64,000 nucleotides of DNA from Candidatus Woesearchaeota archaeon (GTDB lineage: Archaea; Nanobdellota; Nanobdellia; Woesearchaeales; JAHWIC01), in assembly GCA_019322485.1 (NCBI GenBank), contig JAHWIK010000032.1, forward strand, positions 41,905 to 105,904, given 5' to 3'. This document shows positions 43,916 through 51,182 of this stretch, piece after piece. The notes beneath the pieces were generated by a model. That model was not told the origin of the DNA. It did not search any database and worked only from the letters and a program-made list of their open reading frames with translations. Position numbers and translations under genes: made by a program. The first letter of the stretch is position 1, and each line of letters starts with the position of its first letter.

Positions 43916-44449
43916 ATGAGAAAATTAGACCCAGGCCATATAATTAAGTTCTCAGCAGTCGTGGTTGCCCTGGTATTCTTTGTAGTAGCAATCTCCCTGA
44001 ATCAGATAAAGTCAGAGATACTTCAGCTCATCTCTGTTTACGGCTATATAGCTGTATTCATCACAACCCTTATGGTAGAAAGCCTTGCGCAGCCAATAGG
44101 GCCTGAGCTTTCCCTGTTATCAGGAAAGATTATGGGATTGAATATGGTCTATTCTGCCCTGATAACTCTTGTTGCGAGTGTAACAGCCAGTTTCATAAAT
44201 TACAGGATTGGAAGAATGTTCCACCACAGGGCAAAGGGACATAAAGCGCACCCTAAATACCTAAAGTGGTACAAGAAGCACGGCAAATACGGCTTGTTAG
44301 TTGCTGCTCTCGGACCAGTACCCTATGTTCCATTCTGCTGGTTTTCAGGGGCCTTTGGCTTATCAGTAAGAGAATTCGTCTATTTTGGGATACTTCCGAG
44401 AATTGGTAGGCTTGTTGTTGTTTCTTATCTGATACATCTATTTCTTTAG
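43916..44449 (+). CDS. DedA/VTT-family membrane protein
   Basis: A 177-residue integral membrane protein started at ATG 43916. Four to five hydrophobic helices are seen, with the VTT features ISVYGYIAVFITTLMVES, the re-entrant PIGPELSLLSGK and the later GPVPYVPFCWFSGAFGLS, matching the R/G-x-x-P...GA pattern of DedA. Family members are lipid scramblases or transporters; role here unknown. It ends 12 nt inside the convergent ITPase gene. Confidence 0.8.
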   Translation: MRKLDPGHIIKFSAVVVALVFFVVAISLNQIKSEILQLISVYGYIAVFITTLMVESLAQPIGPELSLLSGKIMGLNMVYSALITLVASVTASFINYRIGRMFHHRAKGHKAHPKYLKWYKKHGKYGLLVAALGPVPYVPFCWFSGAFGLSVREFVYFGILPRIGRLVVVSYLIHLFL

Positions 44450-44983
44450 ATACTCGACTAATTTAAGAACAGCCCTTCTCCTGAACTTCTTGACTTCCTC
44501 AACATCATCCAGCTCCCCATAGGTCTTAGATGAGCCTTCTGGGATGAATATTGGGTCATGGCCAAAGCCATTAGTCCCTCTTTCTTTTTCAGCTAAGGTT
44601 CCTTTCTCTGTTCCTAAGAATGAAACTGCTTCTTTTCCAGGCTCACAGTAACCAACAGCACTTCTATACTCACAATTTCTGTCCTTAATACCTTCCATTA
44701 ACTTAAGCAAGCCTTTCAAACCTATCCTCTTATGTGTATAAGCAGAACATGTTCCTGGAAAACCATTGAGAGCTTTAATAAAAATCCCTGAATCCTCTGC
44801 AACAACTGGCTTTTTGTATTTCTCAGCTAATTTCTTAACTGCTTCCCTAACAATCTCTTCAGGGTCATCACTCCTAAGCTCAGGATAATCATCATTTAGC
44901 TGCTCTACCTCTGCAACCCCGCTAAGAATTTGTTTGAACTCGCGAACTTTGCCCGCATTATGTGTTACAAAGAATATCTTCAT
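44438..44983 (-). CDS. XTP/dITP diphosphatase (HAM1/RdgB)
   Basis: A 181-residue nucleotide-pool cleaning enzyme that hydrolyses dITP and XTP. Motifs are FFVTHNAGKVREF, VVAEDSGIFIKALNGFPGTCSAY, and TNGFGHDPIFIPEGSSKTYGEL. Its start overlaps the stop of the AspRS-YbaK gene by 4 nt, so both are co-transcribed. An alternative family assignment is unlikely. Confidence 0.95.
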   Translation of the reverse strand: MKIFFVTHNAGKVREFKQILSGVAEVEQLNDDYPELRSDDPEEIVREAVKKLAEKYKKPVVAEDSGIFIKALNGFPGTCSAYTHKRIGLKGLLKLMEGIKDRNCEYRSAVGYCEPGKEAVSFLGTEKGTLAEKERGTNGFGHDPIFIPEGSSKTYGELDDVEEVKKFRRRAVLKLVEYLKK

Positions 44984-47220
44984 TTTGAGAATTCTGCAAC
45001 TTTTGCACCAGTAACCTTAACCAAATCCTTAGACTTCATCTTTATAGAATTTGTATGCGTTCCAGCGTTGAATGCTATCTCTTCATTTGCAGTAACTGAC
45101 TTATCAATATATACCTCAATACTCCACAGGTTTCCAAACGGCGGTACAGCCCCGATGCTTATGCCAGTCAGGTCCCTTACCTCATCAGCATTAGCAAGCC
45201 TCAATGATTTAACATGCAAAACCTCTTTCAGCTTCCCTTCATTAAGCTCTTTTGCTCCTGAGATAACTGCCTGTACATAGCCTTTCTCTGTCTTGCAGAT
45301 AAGCGCTTTCGCACCCTGCTCAAGTTTTGTGCCTCTGATAATAGCTGCTTCCTTTGAGGTATAAACAGGCTTGTGCCCTATTGTTTCAAACTCAATCTTC
45401 TCTTTATTCAAAGCAGCCTTTATCTGCTCAAAAACAATATTTTTCTTAGGAGTAGCGATTATATCGAGCTTTAGGTGAAGCTCCTTTAGCTGGGTGTTGT
45501 CTACATCAGAGGGGGCTCCTTCCATCAATGACTCAGCATCTTTTGTCTTTGGGAATGCAATTACCTCCCTTATTGACTCATTCCTGGTCAGCATTGCAAT
45601 AAGCCTGTCAAGGCCAAAAGCTATTCCGCCGTGAGGGGGTGCGCCATACCTAAAAGCCTCAAGCAAAAAGCCAAATTTCAGCTCTGCTTCCTGTTTGCTT
45701 ATGCCCAGAATCCTGAATATCTTCTCCTGCACATCGCTCTTATGTATTCTTATTGAACCCCCGCCAAGCTCAACACCATTAAGGACCAGGTCATATGCCT
45801 TTGCCCTTACTTTAGCCGGCTCCTTGTCAAGCACAGCAAGGTCCTCATCCTTTGGGCTTGTGAATGGATGGTGTATTGCGACATGCCTTTGCGCATCCTC
45901 ATCAAACTCCACCAAAGGAAAATCAGTCACCCACAGGAAATTGTGCGTTTTCTCGTCAATAATTCCCAGTTTCTTTGCCATATGCAGCCTTAGGTTCCCC
46001 AGTGCATCGTTAACGACAAAATGCTTGCGGTCAGATACAAAAAGAAGCAAATCAGATTTCTTTGCGCCAAGCTTTTTGATTAATTCTTTCTGCAGCTCTG
46101 GCTTGAAGAACTTTACAACTGATGACTCTAAACCAGCGTCAGTAACCTTCATCCAAGCTAAGCCCTTAGCACCATAAATCCTAACAAATTCAATAAACGA
46201 GTCAATATCTTTTCTGGAGAATTTTTCTGAGCCGCCGCTGACATTTATTGCCTTCACTATCCCTCCATTATTAATATTGTCAGTAAACACCTTGAAATCG
46301 GATTTCTTAGCAACAGCAGTTACATCCACTAATTCAAGCCCAAAACGAGTATCAGGCTTGTCAGAACCATATCGTTCCATTGCATCAGCATAAGTCAGCC
46401 TTGGAAATGGAATCTTCAGGTTAGCCCCAAGCACTTCCTTCCAGATGTGCTTCATTAATTTTTCATGAATACTATATATATCCTCTTCATCAATAAAGCT
46501 CATCTCAACATCAATCTGTGTAAACTCAGGCTGTCTATCCGCACGTAAGTCCTCATCACGGAAACACTTAACAATCTGCATATAGCGGTCAAAACCAGCC
46601 ACCATAAGAAGCTGCTTAAACAGCTGAGGACTTTGAGGCAAAGCAAAGAACTTTCCAGGATTTACCCTAGAAGGAACAAGATAATCCCTGGCACCTTCAG
46701 GAGTTGATTTTGCAAGCATTGGCGTCTCTATCTCTAAGAAATTCTCCCTGTCATAAAAATCACGAACAGCTTTTACTGTCTTGTGCCTTAGGATAAGATT
46801 ATTCTGTAAAGCCTGCTTTCTCAAATCAATATACCTGTACCTTAACCTCACATCCTCATTTATCTTGACCCTGTCATCAACCTCTATTGGAGGTGTTTCT
46901 GCTTTGTTCAGAATCTCAAGACCATCAACCAAAACCTCTATCTTCCCTGTCTTTAGTTTAGGGTTTTCCATCCCCTCTTTTCTGGCGCGCACCTTTGCTT
47001 TTACAGAAACAACATCCTCCCTGCCTAGTTTCTCTGCCAGGCTGTGCACCTTTGTGTCAGGCTTAGGGTCAAAAACAATCTGTGTCAGCCCATATCTGTC
47101 CCTAAGGTCGATAAATATAATTCCGCCATGGTCTCTCCTGGAATGGCACCAGCCGTTCAGGCAGACCTGCTTATCAATATCCTTATCTGTCAGCTGGCCG
47201 CAGGTATTGGTTCGTTTCAT
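44980..47220 (-). CDS. aspS: Aspartyl-tRNA synthetase (bacterial type) fused to YbaK editing domain
   Basis: A 746-residue fusion. Residues 1-~110: OB-fold anticodon domain (CGQLTDKDIDKQVCLNGW). Catalytic class II core: motif 2 FRDEDLRADRQPEFTQID (220-237), motif 3 GIAFGLDRLIAM (532-543), and between them a GAD insert (~290-415) introduced by GSDKPDTRFGLELVDVT, which marks the bacterial AspRS type. Residues ~595-746: a YbaK/ProX domain (HKPVYTSKEAAIIRGTKLEQGAKAL...ISIGAVPPFGN), which in other proteins deacylates mischarged tRNA. ATG 47220 is preferred; an in-frame TTG at 47247 would add nine residues. With GatCAB nearby it may be non-discriminating. Archaea normally have the GAD-free AspRS, so transfer from bacteria is likely. 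Confidence 0.92.
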   Translation of the reverse strand: MKRTNTCGQLTDKDIDKQVCLNGWCHSRRDHGGIIFIDLRDRYGLTQIVFDPKPDTKVHSLAEKLGREDVVSVKAKVRARKEGMENPKLKTGKIEVLVDGLEILNKAETPPIEVDDRVKINEDVRLRYRYIDLRKQALQNNLILRHKTVKAVRDFYDRENFLEIETPMLAKSTPEGARDYLVPSRVNPGKFFALPQSPQLFKQLLMVAGFDRYMQIVKCFRDEDLRADRQPEFTQIDVEMSFIDEEDIYSIHEKLMKHIWKEVLGANLKIPFPRLTYADAMERYGSDKPDTRFGLELVDVTAVAKKSDFKVFTDNINNGGIVKAINVSGGSEKFSRKDIDSFIEFVRIYGAKGLAWMKVTDAGLESSVVKFFKPELQKELIKKLGAKKSDLLLFVSDRKHFVVNDALGNLRLHMAKKLGIIDEKTHNFLWVTDFPLVEFDEDAQRHVAIHHPFTSPKDEDLAVLDKEPAKVRAKAYDLVLNGVELGGGSIRIHKSDVQEKIFRILGISKQEAELKFGFLLEAFRYGAPPHGGIAFGLDRLIAMLTRNESIREVIAFPKTKDAESLMEGAPSDVDNTQLKELHLKLDIIATPKKNIVFEQIKAALNKEKIEFETIGHKPVYTSKEAAIIRGTKLEQGAKALICKTEKGYVQAVISGAKELNEGKLKEVLHVKSLRLANADEVRDLTGISIGAVPPFGNLWSIEVYIDKSVTANEEIAFNAGTHTNSIKMKSKDLVKVTGAKVAEFSK

Positions 47221-47268
47221 TTTTAATTTATTAAAAATGAAGCTCAAAAATCTTTGATTTTTGTTGTT

Positions 47269-47850
47269 TCATTTTCTTCCCTTTAACTTCAAATCTAAAA
47301 CGAGATCCTCTAGTTTCTTAAGATCATATTTTATTGAATCAATCTTCCTTCTCAGCTCATTCTCCCTGGCATCAAATTTGAGTACTTCACCATAAATCTC
47401 ATCGACAAGGTTCTTTATTCCAGTAACTTCCTTGTTCTTCCCTTTTCCAGCAAGGAATACTGCTTTTCGTACAAGCTCCCCGGTTAAATCGCAGAGCCCA
47501 AACAGATAATTCTCTGTGCTTACCTTCAACTGCTTATGTGTCGGTATCTTATTATTTTTTACAAAGTGAAAATAAAGCAATGCTTCGACATACTCGCCAA
47601 TTCCAACCTTATAAGCCCCGACAGTTAATAATTTGGGATTTTTTTTGACTATGCCATCCACTTCTTTCTTAACTGACTCTATTTTCTTAATAATACCAGT
47701 TATATTTGAGAAATCATCCCTATGGACTGAGTAGATTATCTGCTTTGACAGCCTGATTAGCTCCCTGCTCCTAATTATAAGCCTTTCACGCTGTTCATCC
47801 AGCTTATGGAACCTATTTCCCATATCCTTAAAATCCTGTTTATTCAACAT
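47269..47850 (-). CDS. Translin-family protein
   Basis: A 193-residue all-helical protein with the translin signature: REL(I)RLSKQIIYSVHRDD, then a helix array with VGIGEYVEALLYFHFVKN (the acidic E...EA cluster used by TRAX-like RNases) and YLFGLCDLTGELVRKAVFLA. Archaeal translin homologues form octamers or larger shells that bind nucleic acid; an archaeal one is a catalytic RNase. It is transcribed just upstream of AspRS. Confidence 0.88.
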   Translation of the reverse strand: MLNKQDFKDMGNRFHKLDEQRERLIIRSRELIRLSKQIIYSVHRDDFSNITGIIKKIESVKKEVDGIVKKNPKLLTVGAYKVGIGEYVEALLYFHFVKNNKIPTHKQLKVSTENYLFGLCDLTGELVRKAVFLAGKGKNKEVTGIKNLVDEIYGEVLKFDARENELRRKIDSIKYDLKKLEDLVLDLKLKGRK

Positions 47851-47913
47851 AATAGCTCAGAAAAACAATACTGCATTTATAAACTTTTTTAAAAAATAAT
47901 TAAAATAGAAAAG

Positions 47914-47921
47914 TTTATATA
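47914..47921 (+). promoter_or_regulatory. TATA box of the membrane-protein trio
   Basis: TTTATATA 24 nt before the ATG at 47945, implying a leaderless transcript that then reads through the three membrane proteins. Confidence 0.6.
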
Positions 47922-47944
47922 CCATTCAGATATAAATTTAGTTC

Positions 47945-48505
47945 ATGGCAGAGGTAACTGCATTCAGAGGTATACTACTATTTTTTGACAAAATAGGTGT
48001 CTATGATGTTGTACTGCCCTTCTTGTTAGTCTTTGCTATTTTATTTGCAATTTTGGAGAAGACAAAGGTCCTTGGTATTGAAAAGATTGAGGGAAAAGAG
48101 TACACAAAAAAGAACCTAAATGCAATGGTCGCGTTTGTTATTTCGTTCCTGGTCATAGCCTCTTCAAGGATTGTTGAGATAATCACAACAGTTTCTGCGC
48201 AGGTAGTTGTTTTGCTGATGGCGTCTGTGCTATTCCTGCTGCTTGTTGGCTCATTCTTCAAGGAAGAAGGAGCAAGTGTATTCCTTGAGGGGAGCTGGAG
48301 GGTATTCTTCATGCTGATTATGTTCATCGGTATCCTGCTGATATTCATGAATGCCCTGGGCTGGCTGGATGACCTCTGGGGATGGATAAGCCGGGGTACA
48401 GGCGGCAATGCAGTTGGCTCAATAGTATTAATCGTTATTGTCATATTTTTCATGTGGTTTGTTGTAAAAACACCAGAACAAAAACCTGCTGTAAAAAAAG
48501 AATAA
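47945..48505 (+). CDS. Membrane protein, paralogue 1 of a trio
   Basis: A 186-residue polytopic membrane protein with about four helices. The first helix region (DVVLPFLLVFAILFAILEKTKVLG) is shared with the next gene and, less clearly, with the third. It ends with a short lysine-rich tail. No function is known to me; the position upstream of a pilus-like gene set suggests, weakly, a structural part of a secretion apparatus. Confidence 0.75.
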   Translation: MAEVTAFRGILLFFDKIGVYDVVLPFLLVFAILFAILEKTKVLGIEKIEGKEYTKKNLNAMVAFVISFLVIASSRIVEIITTVSAQVVVLLMASVLFLLLVGSFFKEEGASVFLEGSWRVFFMLIMFIGILLIFMNALGWLDDLWGWISRGTGGNAVGSIVLIVIVIFFMWFVVKTPEQKPAVKKE

Positions 48506-48520
48506 TAAAGAGGTGCTAAA

Positions 48521-49123
48521 ATGGTTAGTCAGGCTTATCAACTTGAAGGATTCGTTAGTACATTGGAGGCGTGGGGCTTAACTGATGTAATGCTGCCCTT
48601 CCTGCTGATATTTGTGATAATATTTGCAGTCCTGGAAAAATCAAAGCTTTTCGGAGAAGAAAAGAGGAATATAAATACTGTAATTGCATTGGTGTTTTCA
48701 CTTTTAGTGGTTATACCCCACGTAACGAACAGGTATCCGGCTGGTATGGATGTTGTTGATATTCTAAATACTGCTTTGCCAGCTGTATCGATTGTTGTTG
48801 TAGCAATATTGATGCTGCTTGTGCTTATTGGGATATTCGGCCATGAAAAGGTCTTTTTAGGTATGACTGCTCCTGGATGGATAACATTCGTATCCATCAT
48901 GATAATCCTGCTTATATTCGGAAATGCAGCAGGATGGTGGGGCAGCGGCTGGGAGGTCTGGCTTAACAGATACTTTGGCTCGGATGCAATAGCGATAATT
49001 ATAATGCTGCTTGTGTTTGGCGTGATAATAGCATGGATCACTGGAGAAGGCTCACGGGAACAAGTAGGCGCATGGAAGCGCATGGGTGTTGACTTCAGCA
49101 AACTATTTGGTGGTGGAAAATAA
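48521..49123 (+). CDS. Membrane protein, paralogue 2 of a trio
   Basis: A 200-residue protein related to the preceding gene: DVMLPFLLIFVIIFAVLEKSKLFG aligns with its DVVLPFLLVFAILFAILEKTKVLG. About four helices; a Trp/Gly-rich loop (AAGWWGSGWEVWLNRYFG) and cytosolic tail (GAWKRMGVDFSKLFGGGK). 15 nt separate it from paralogue 1 and none from paralogue 3, so all three form an operon. Confidence 0.75.
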   Translation: MVSQAYQLEGFVSTLEAWGLTDVMLPFLLIFVIIFAVLEKSKLFGEEKRNINTVIALVFSLLVVIPHVTNRYPAGMDVVDILNTALPAVSIVVVAILMLLVLIGIFGHEKVFLGMTAPGWITFVSIMIILLIFGNAAGWWGSGWEVWLNRYFGSDAIAIIIMLLVFGVIIAWITGEGSREQVGAWKRMGVDFSKLFGGGK

Positions 49124-49633
49124 ATGGCCACGTTTCTGGATGTAACTGGCTTGCAGTATTTTACTAATTTCTTTGTCTTTATTTTTGTATGGCTGGCTAT
49201 ATATGCTTTGCTTGGCTTTACAAAGGTATTGGGAGACAATAAAGGAATCCACATCATAGCAGGGCTTATTGTTGCGCTGCTGGTTATTCTATCTCCGATT
49301 ACCACGGGAGCAATTGCATTCATCTCTCCATGGTTTGCCATTGTTCTTGTATTGATGGTGTTTATTATTACGACATTGAAGGTTTTTGGCGTCTCTACTT
49401 CAGAGATAGCGTCTGCCGGCCAGCTAAAGGTGGGGTTCCTGGCAGTTATACTGCTGATACTTGTAATAGGTGTGCTTTCCTACATAAGGGAAGAATCGTC
49501 AATTCCAGAGGGTGAGGAAATAGATTACTCAAAAAGCACATCCATAATATTCCACCCAAAGGTTTTAGGAATAGTATTTATTCTGCTGATTGCTGTGTTT
49601 ACAATAGTATTGATGGCAGGAAAACAGACTTAG
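49124..49633 (+). CDS. Membrane protein, paralogue 3 of a trio
   Basis: A 169-residue, about five-helix membrane protein with the diverged equivalent of the shared first helix (FFVFIFVWLAIYALLGFTKVLG). Its ATG follows directly after the stop of paralogue 2 (TAAATG). It ends 1 nt from the stop of the convergent coiled-coil gene. Function unknown. Confidence 0.72.
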   Translation: MATFLDVTGLQYFTNFFVFIFVWLAIYALLGFTKVLGDNKGIHIIAGLIVALLVILSPITTGAIAFISPWFAIVLVLMVFIITTLKVFGVSTSEIASAGQLKVGFLAVILLILVIGVLSYIREESSIPEGEEIDYSKSTSIIFHPKVLGIVFILLIAVFTIVLMAGKQT

Positions 49634-49634
49634 C

Positions 49635-50366
49635 TTATTTCTTTGTTACCTTCTTCGTCATTCTCTCTAGCTTATTTACATTATCTGTAAATGTTGGAAG
49701 GACTTTCTGGAAGACCTTTTCCATTGCTTTTATCTCTGTGCCCACCATGGAGAGATTTTTATCATACTCGCCTATTTTCCCAAGAACTCCTTTATGAAGA
49801 TTATCAAATGTTTGCTTTAGATTATCTATGTCTGACTGTACCTTTCCCATATCTGTATCAGTTTTGGTCTGCCATTCCTTTAGCTTGTTCAAATCCTTAA
49901 GCAGGTCCTGCCATTTTTCCTGTACAATAGATTCAGCAACTTCTTCTATCTGCTCTCTGCCAGCTGATGGGCCTGATGGTCCTGGTCCCCCGTGTGGTGG
50001 GCCTCCTGGTGGTCCTCCTGGCGGGCCTCCTGGTGGTCCTCCTGGCGGTGCTCCTGGTGGTCCTCCTGGGCCTCCTGGTGGCGGGCCTCCTGGACCTCCG
50101 GGCGGTGGGCCCCCTGGTGGTGCACCTGGCGGTGCTCCTTGTACAGGAGCTCCTGTAGCCATACCTGCCTGCATCATTGCATCCTGTATCTGCTCAGGAG
50201 GCAGTCCCTGGCCTTGCAGTTGAGCAACTATATCATCATCAGAATAACCCTGCTGCATCATGGAAACAACCATGTCTACAACTGTACCTGGTCCTGCAGC
50301 TCCACCTTGAACTGGTGCAGCAGCTGGTCCTGCAGCTTCCTCTTTTTTTTTACCAAACAAAGGCAT
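49635..50366 (-). CDS. Gly/Pro-rich protein with coiled-coil C-terminus
   Basis: A 243-residue protein in four parts: a lysine-rich start (LFGKKKEE), a small helical domain (about 28-70, VSMMQQGYSDDDIVAQLQGQG) like the UBA-like domain of the surface protein at 4626-6524, a Gly/Pro tract (72-134, GGPP repeats), and a coiled coil (138-243, WQTKTDTDMGKVQSDIDNLKQ). The coiled coil and pairing with the next gene recall the archaellum accessory proteins FlaC/D/E. No membrane segment. Probably a cytoplasmic component of the pilus-like apparatus (inference). Confidence 0.72.
   Translation of the reverse strand: MPLFGKKKEEAAGPAAAPVQGGAAGPGTVVDMVVSMMQQGYSDDDIVAQLQGQGLPPEQIQDAMMQAGMATGAPVQGAPPGAPPGGPPPGGPGGPPPGGPGGPPGAPPGGPPGGPPGGPPGGPPHGGPGPSGPSAGREQIEEVAESIVQEKWQDLLKDLNKLKEWQTKTDTDMGKVQSDIDNLKQTFDNLHKGVLGKIGEYDKNLSMVGTEIKAMEKVFQKVLPTFTDNVNKLERMTKKVTKK
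49965..50153 (-). repeat. Gly/Pro-coding low-complexity tract
   Basis: About 190 bp of short, imperfect GGxCCxCC-type repeats (period near 12 bp) coding the GGPP-rich linker. It is far more GC-rich than the surroundings. It is a protein-coding tract, not a CRISPR array, and is prone to length change by slippage. Confidence 0.8.
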
Positions 50367-50404
50367 TATAGCACCTTATTCCTTAATTTTATATAAAAAC
50401 CTTT

Positions 50405-50872
50405 CTATTTGTTTTTTTCCAAAGCTTCTTTTATCAAGTCCCCTACTTCTGTTCTGGTCACAAAGTTAATAGGCTCCCATAGATTGATATAACGCTCCAG
50501 AACCTTGACTTCGTCTTTCTTTGCAGATAACTGAAGCTCTTTTATCAAAGTCAATATCTTATCCTTTATGTCTTCTATGTCTCTCCTTATCTCCCTAAAA
50601 TCAGTATTGATTGTTTTTGTCTCTCCAATAGCCTGCTTATGGTAGCTGAGCATGTTCTGCTCAATAAGCTGTGTTTTTGTCTGCAGAGTATTATAACGCT
50701 CCTCCATTGTGCGGATACGCCTGGATAACTCAGCGATATCCTCTGACATCTTAGGAGGTGCTGCTTCTTCTTCAGCAGGCTTTGGTTTTGGTCCGCCAAT
50801 AGTTATGCCTTTAGGCTTAGGTTTTTCCCCACCAGGCTGGGGTTTTGGCTTTCCTATAGTAATTGCAGGCAT
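50405..50872 (-). CDS. FlaC/D/E-like coiled-coil protein
   Basis: A 155-residue protein: a Pro/Lys-rich start with two ITIG-x-PKP repeats, a long coiled coil (about 40-115, AELSRRIRTMEERYNTLQTK), and a C-terminal YINLWEPINFVTRTEVGDLIKEALEK that resembles the conserved end of archaellum FlaD/FlaE. It lies upstream of the Gly/Pro-rich gene on the same strand (38 nt apart) and divergent from the RHH-ATPase operon. The FlaD/E link is by resemblance only. Confidence 0.68.
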   Translation of the reverse strand: MPAITIGKPKPQPGGEKPKPKGITIGGPKPKPAEEEAAPPKMSEDIAELSRRIRTMEERYNTLQTKTQLIEQNMLSYHKQAIGETKTINTDFREIRRDIEDIKDKILTLIKELQLSAKKDEVKVLERYINLWEPINFVTRTEVGDLIKEALEKNK

Positions 50873-51035
50873 TTTATATTGAAAAAGAAAAAGATGGTAT
50901 TAAAGTTTGTGTGAGTATACTGGAGTGGTACACAGGAAACAGAAACCTTTAAATACTCATTATATTATAATATATATAAAATAGGATAAAGTATTAAGAA
51001 GTAATACAAAATATATTTTATAATATATTCCTGAA

Positions 51036-51182
51036 ATGGCAAAAAAACCGATAAGCGCGACAATAGATGAAGAATTGATTAAATGGATTAATAAAGAAAT
51101 CAAGGATAAGCATAGGTACAGGAACAAATCCCACCTGATAGAGATTGCCCTGGAATTTTTAAGAAAAGAGGGAGAAAAGTAA
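51036..51182 (+). CDS. Short ribbon-helix-helix regulator (48 aa)
   Basis: A 48-residue protein: KKPISATIDEELIKWINKEI, then the RNKSHLIEIALEFLRKE helix pair. This is a MetJ/Arc-type ribbon-helix-helix: a beta strand (PISATID) and two helices with the N-cap RNKSHLIE. It is complete in size for an RHH protein. Its TAA is followed directly by the ATG of the ATPase gene (TAAATG), so the two are translationally linked. It probably regulates this operon. A long AT-rich divergent promoter region (50873-51035) lies upstream. Confidence 0.85.
   Translation: MAKKPISATIDEELIKWINKEIKDKHRYRNKSHLIEIALEFLRKEGEK

Noticed and set aside
47221..47247. Longer N-terminus for AspRS from TTG 47247
   Set aside because: The extra residues are not AspRS-like, the start would be a rare TTG, and ATG 47220 matches the family start.
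49965..50153. Short GC-rich repeats that could be read as a CRISPR or satellite array
   Set aside because: They lie inside one open frame and encode a GGPP-rich linker; there are no unique spacers of constant length.
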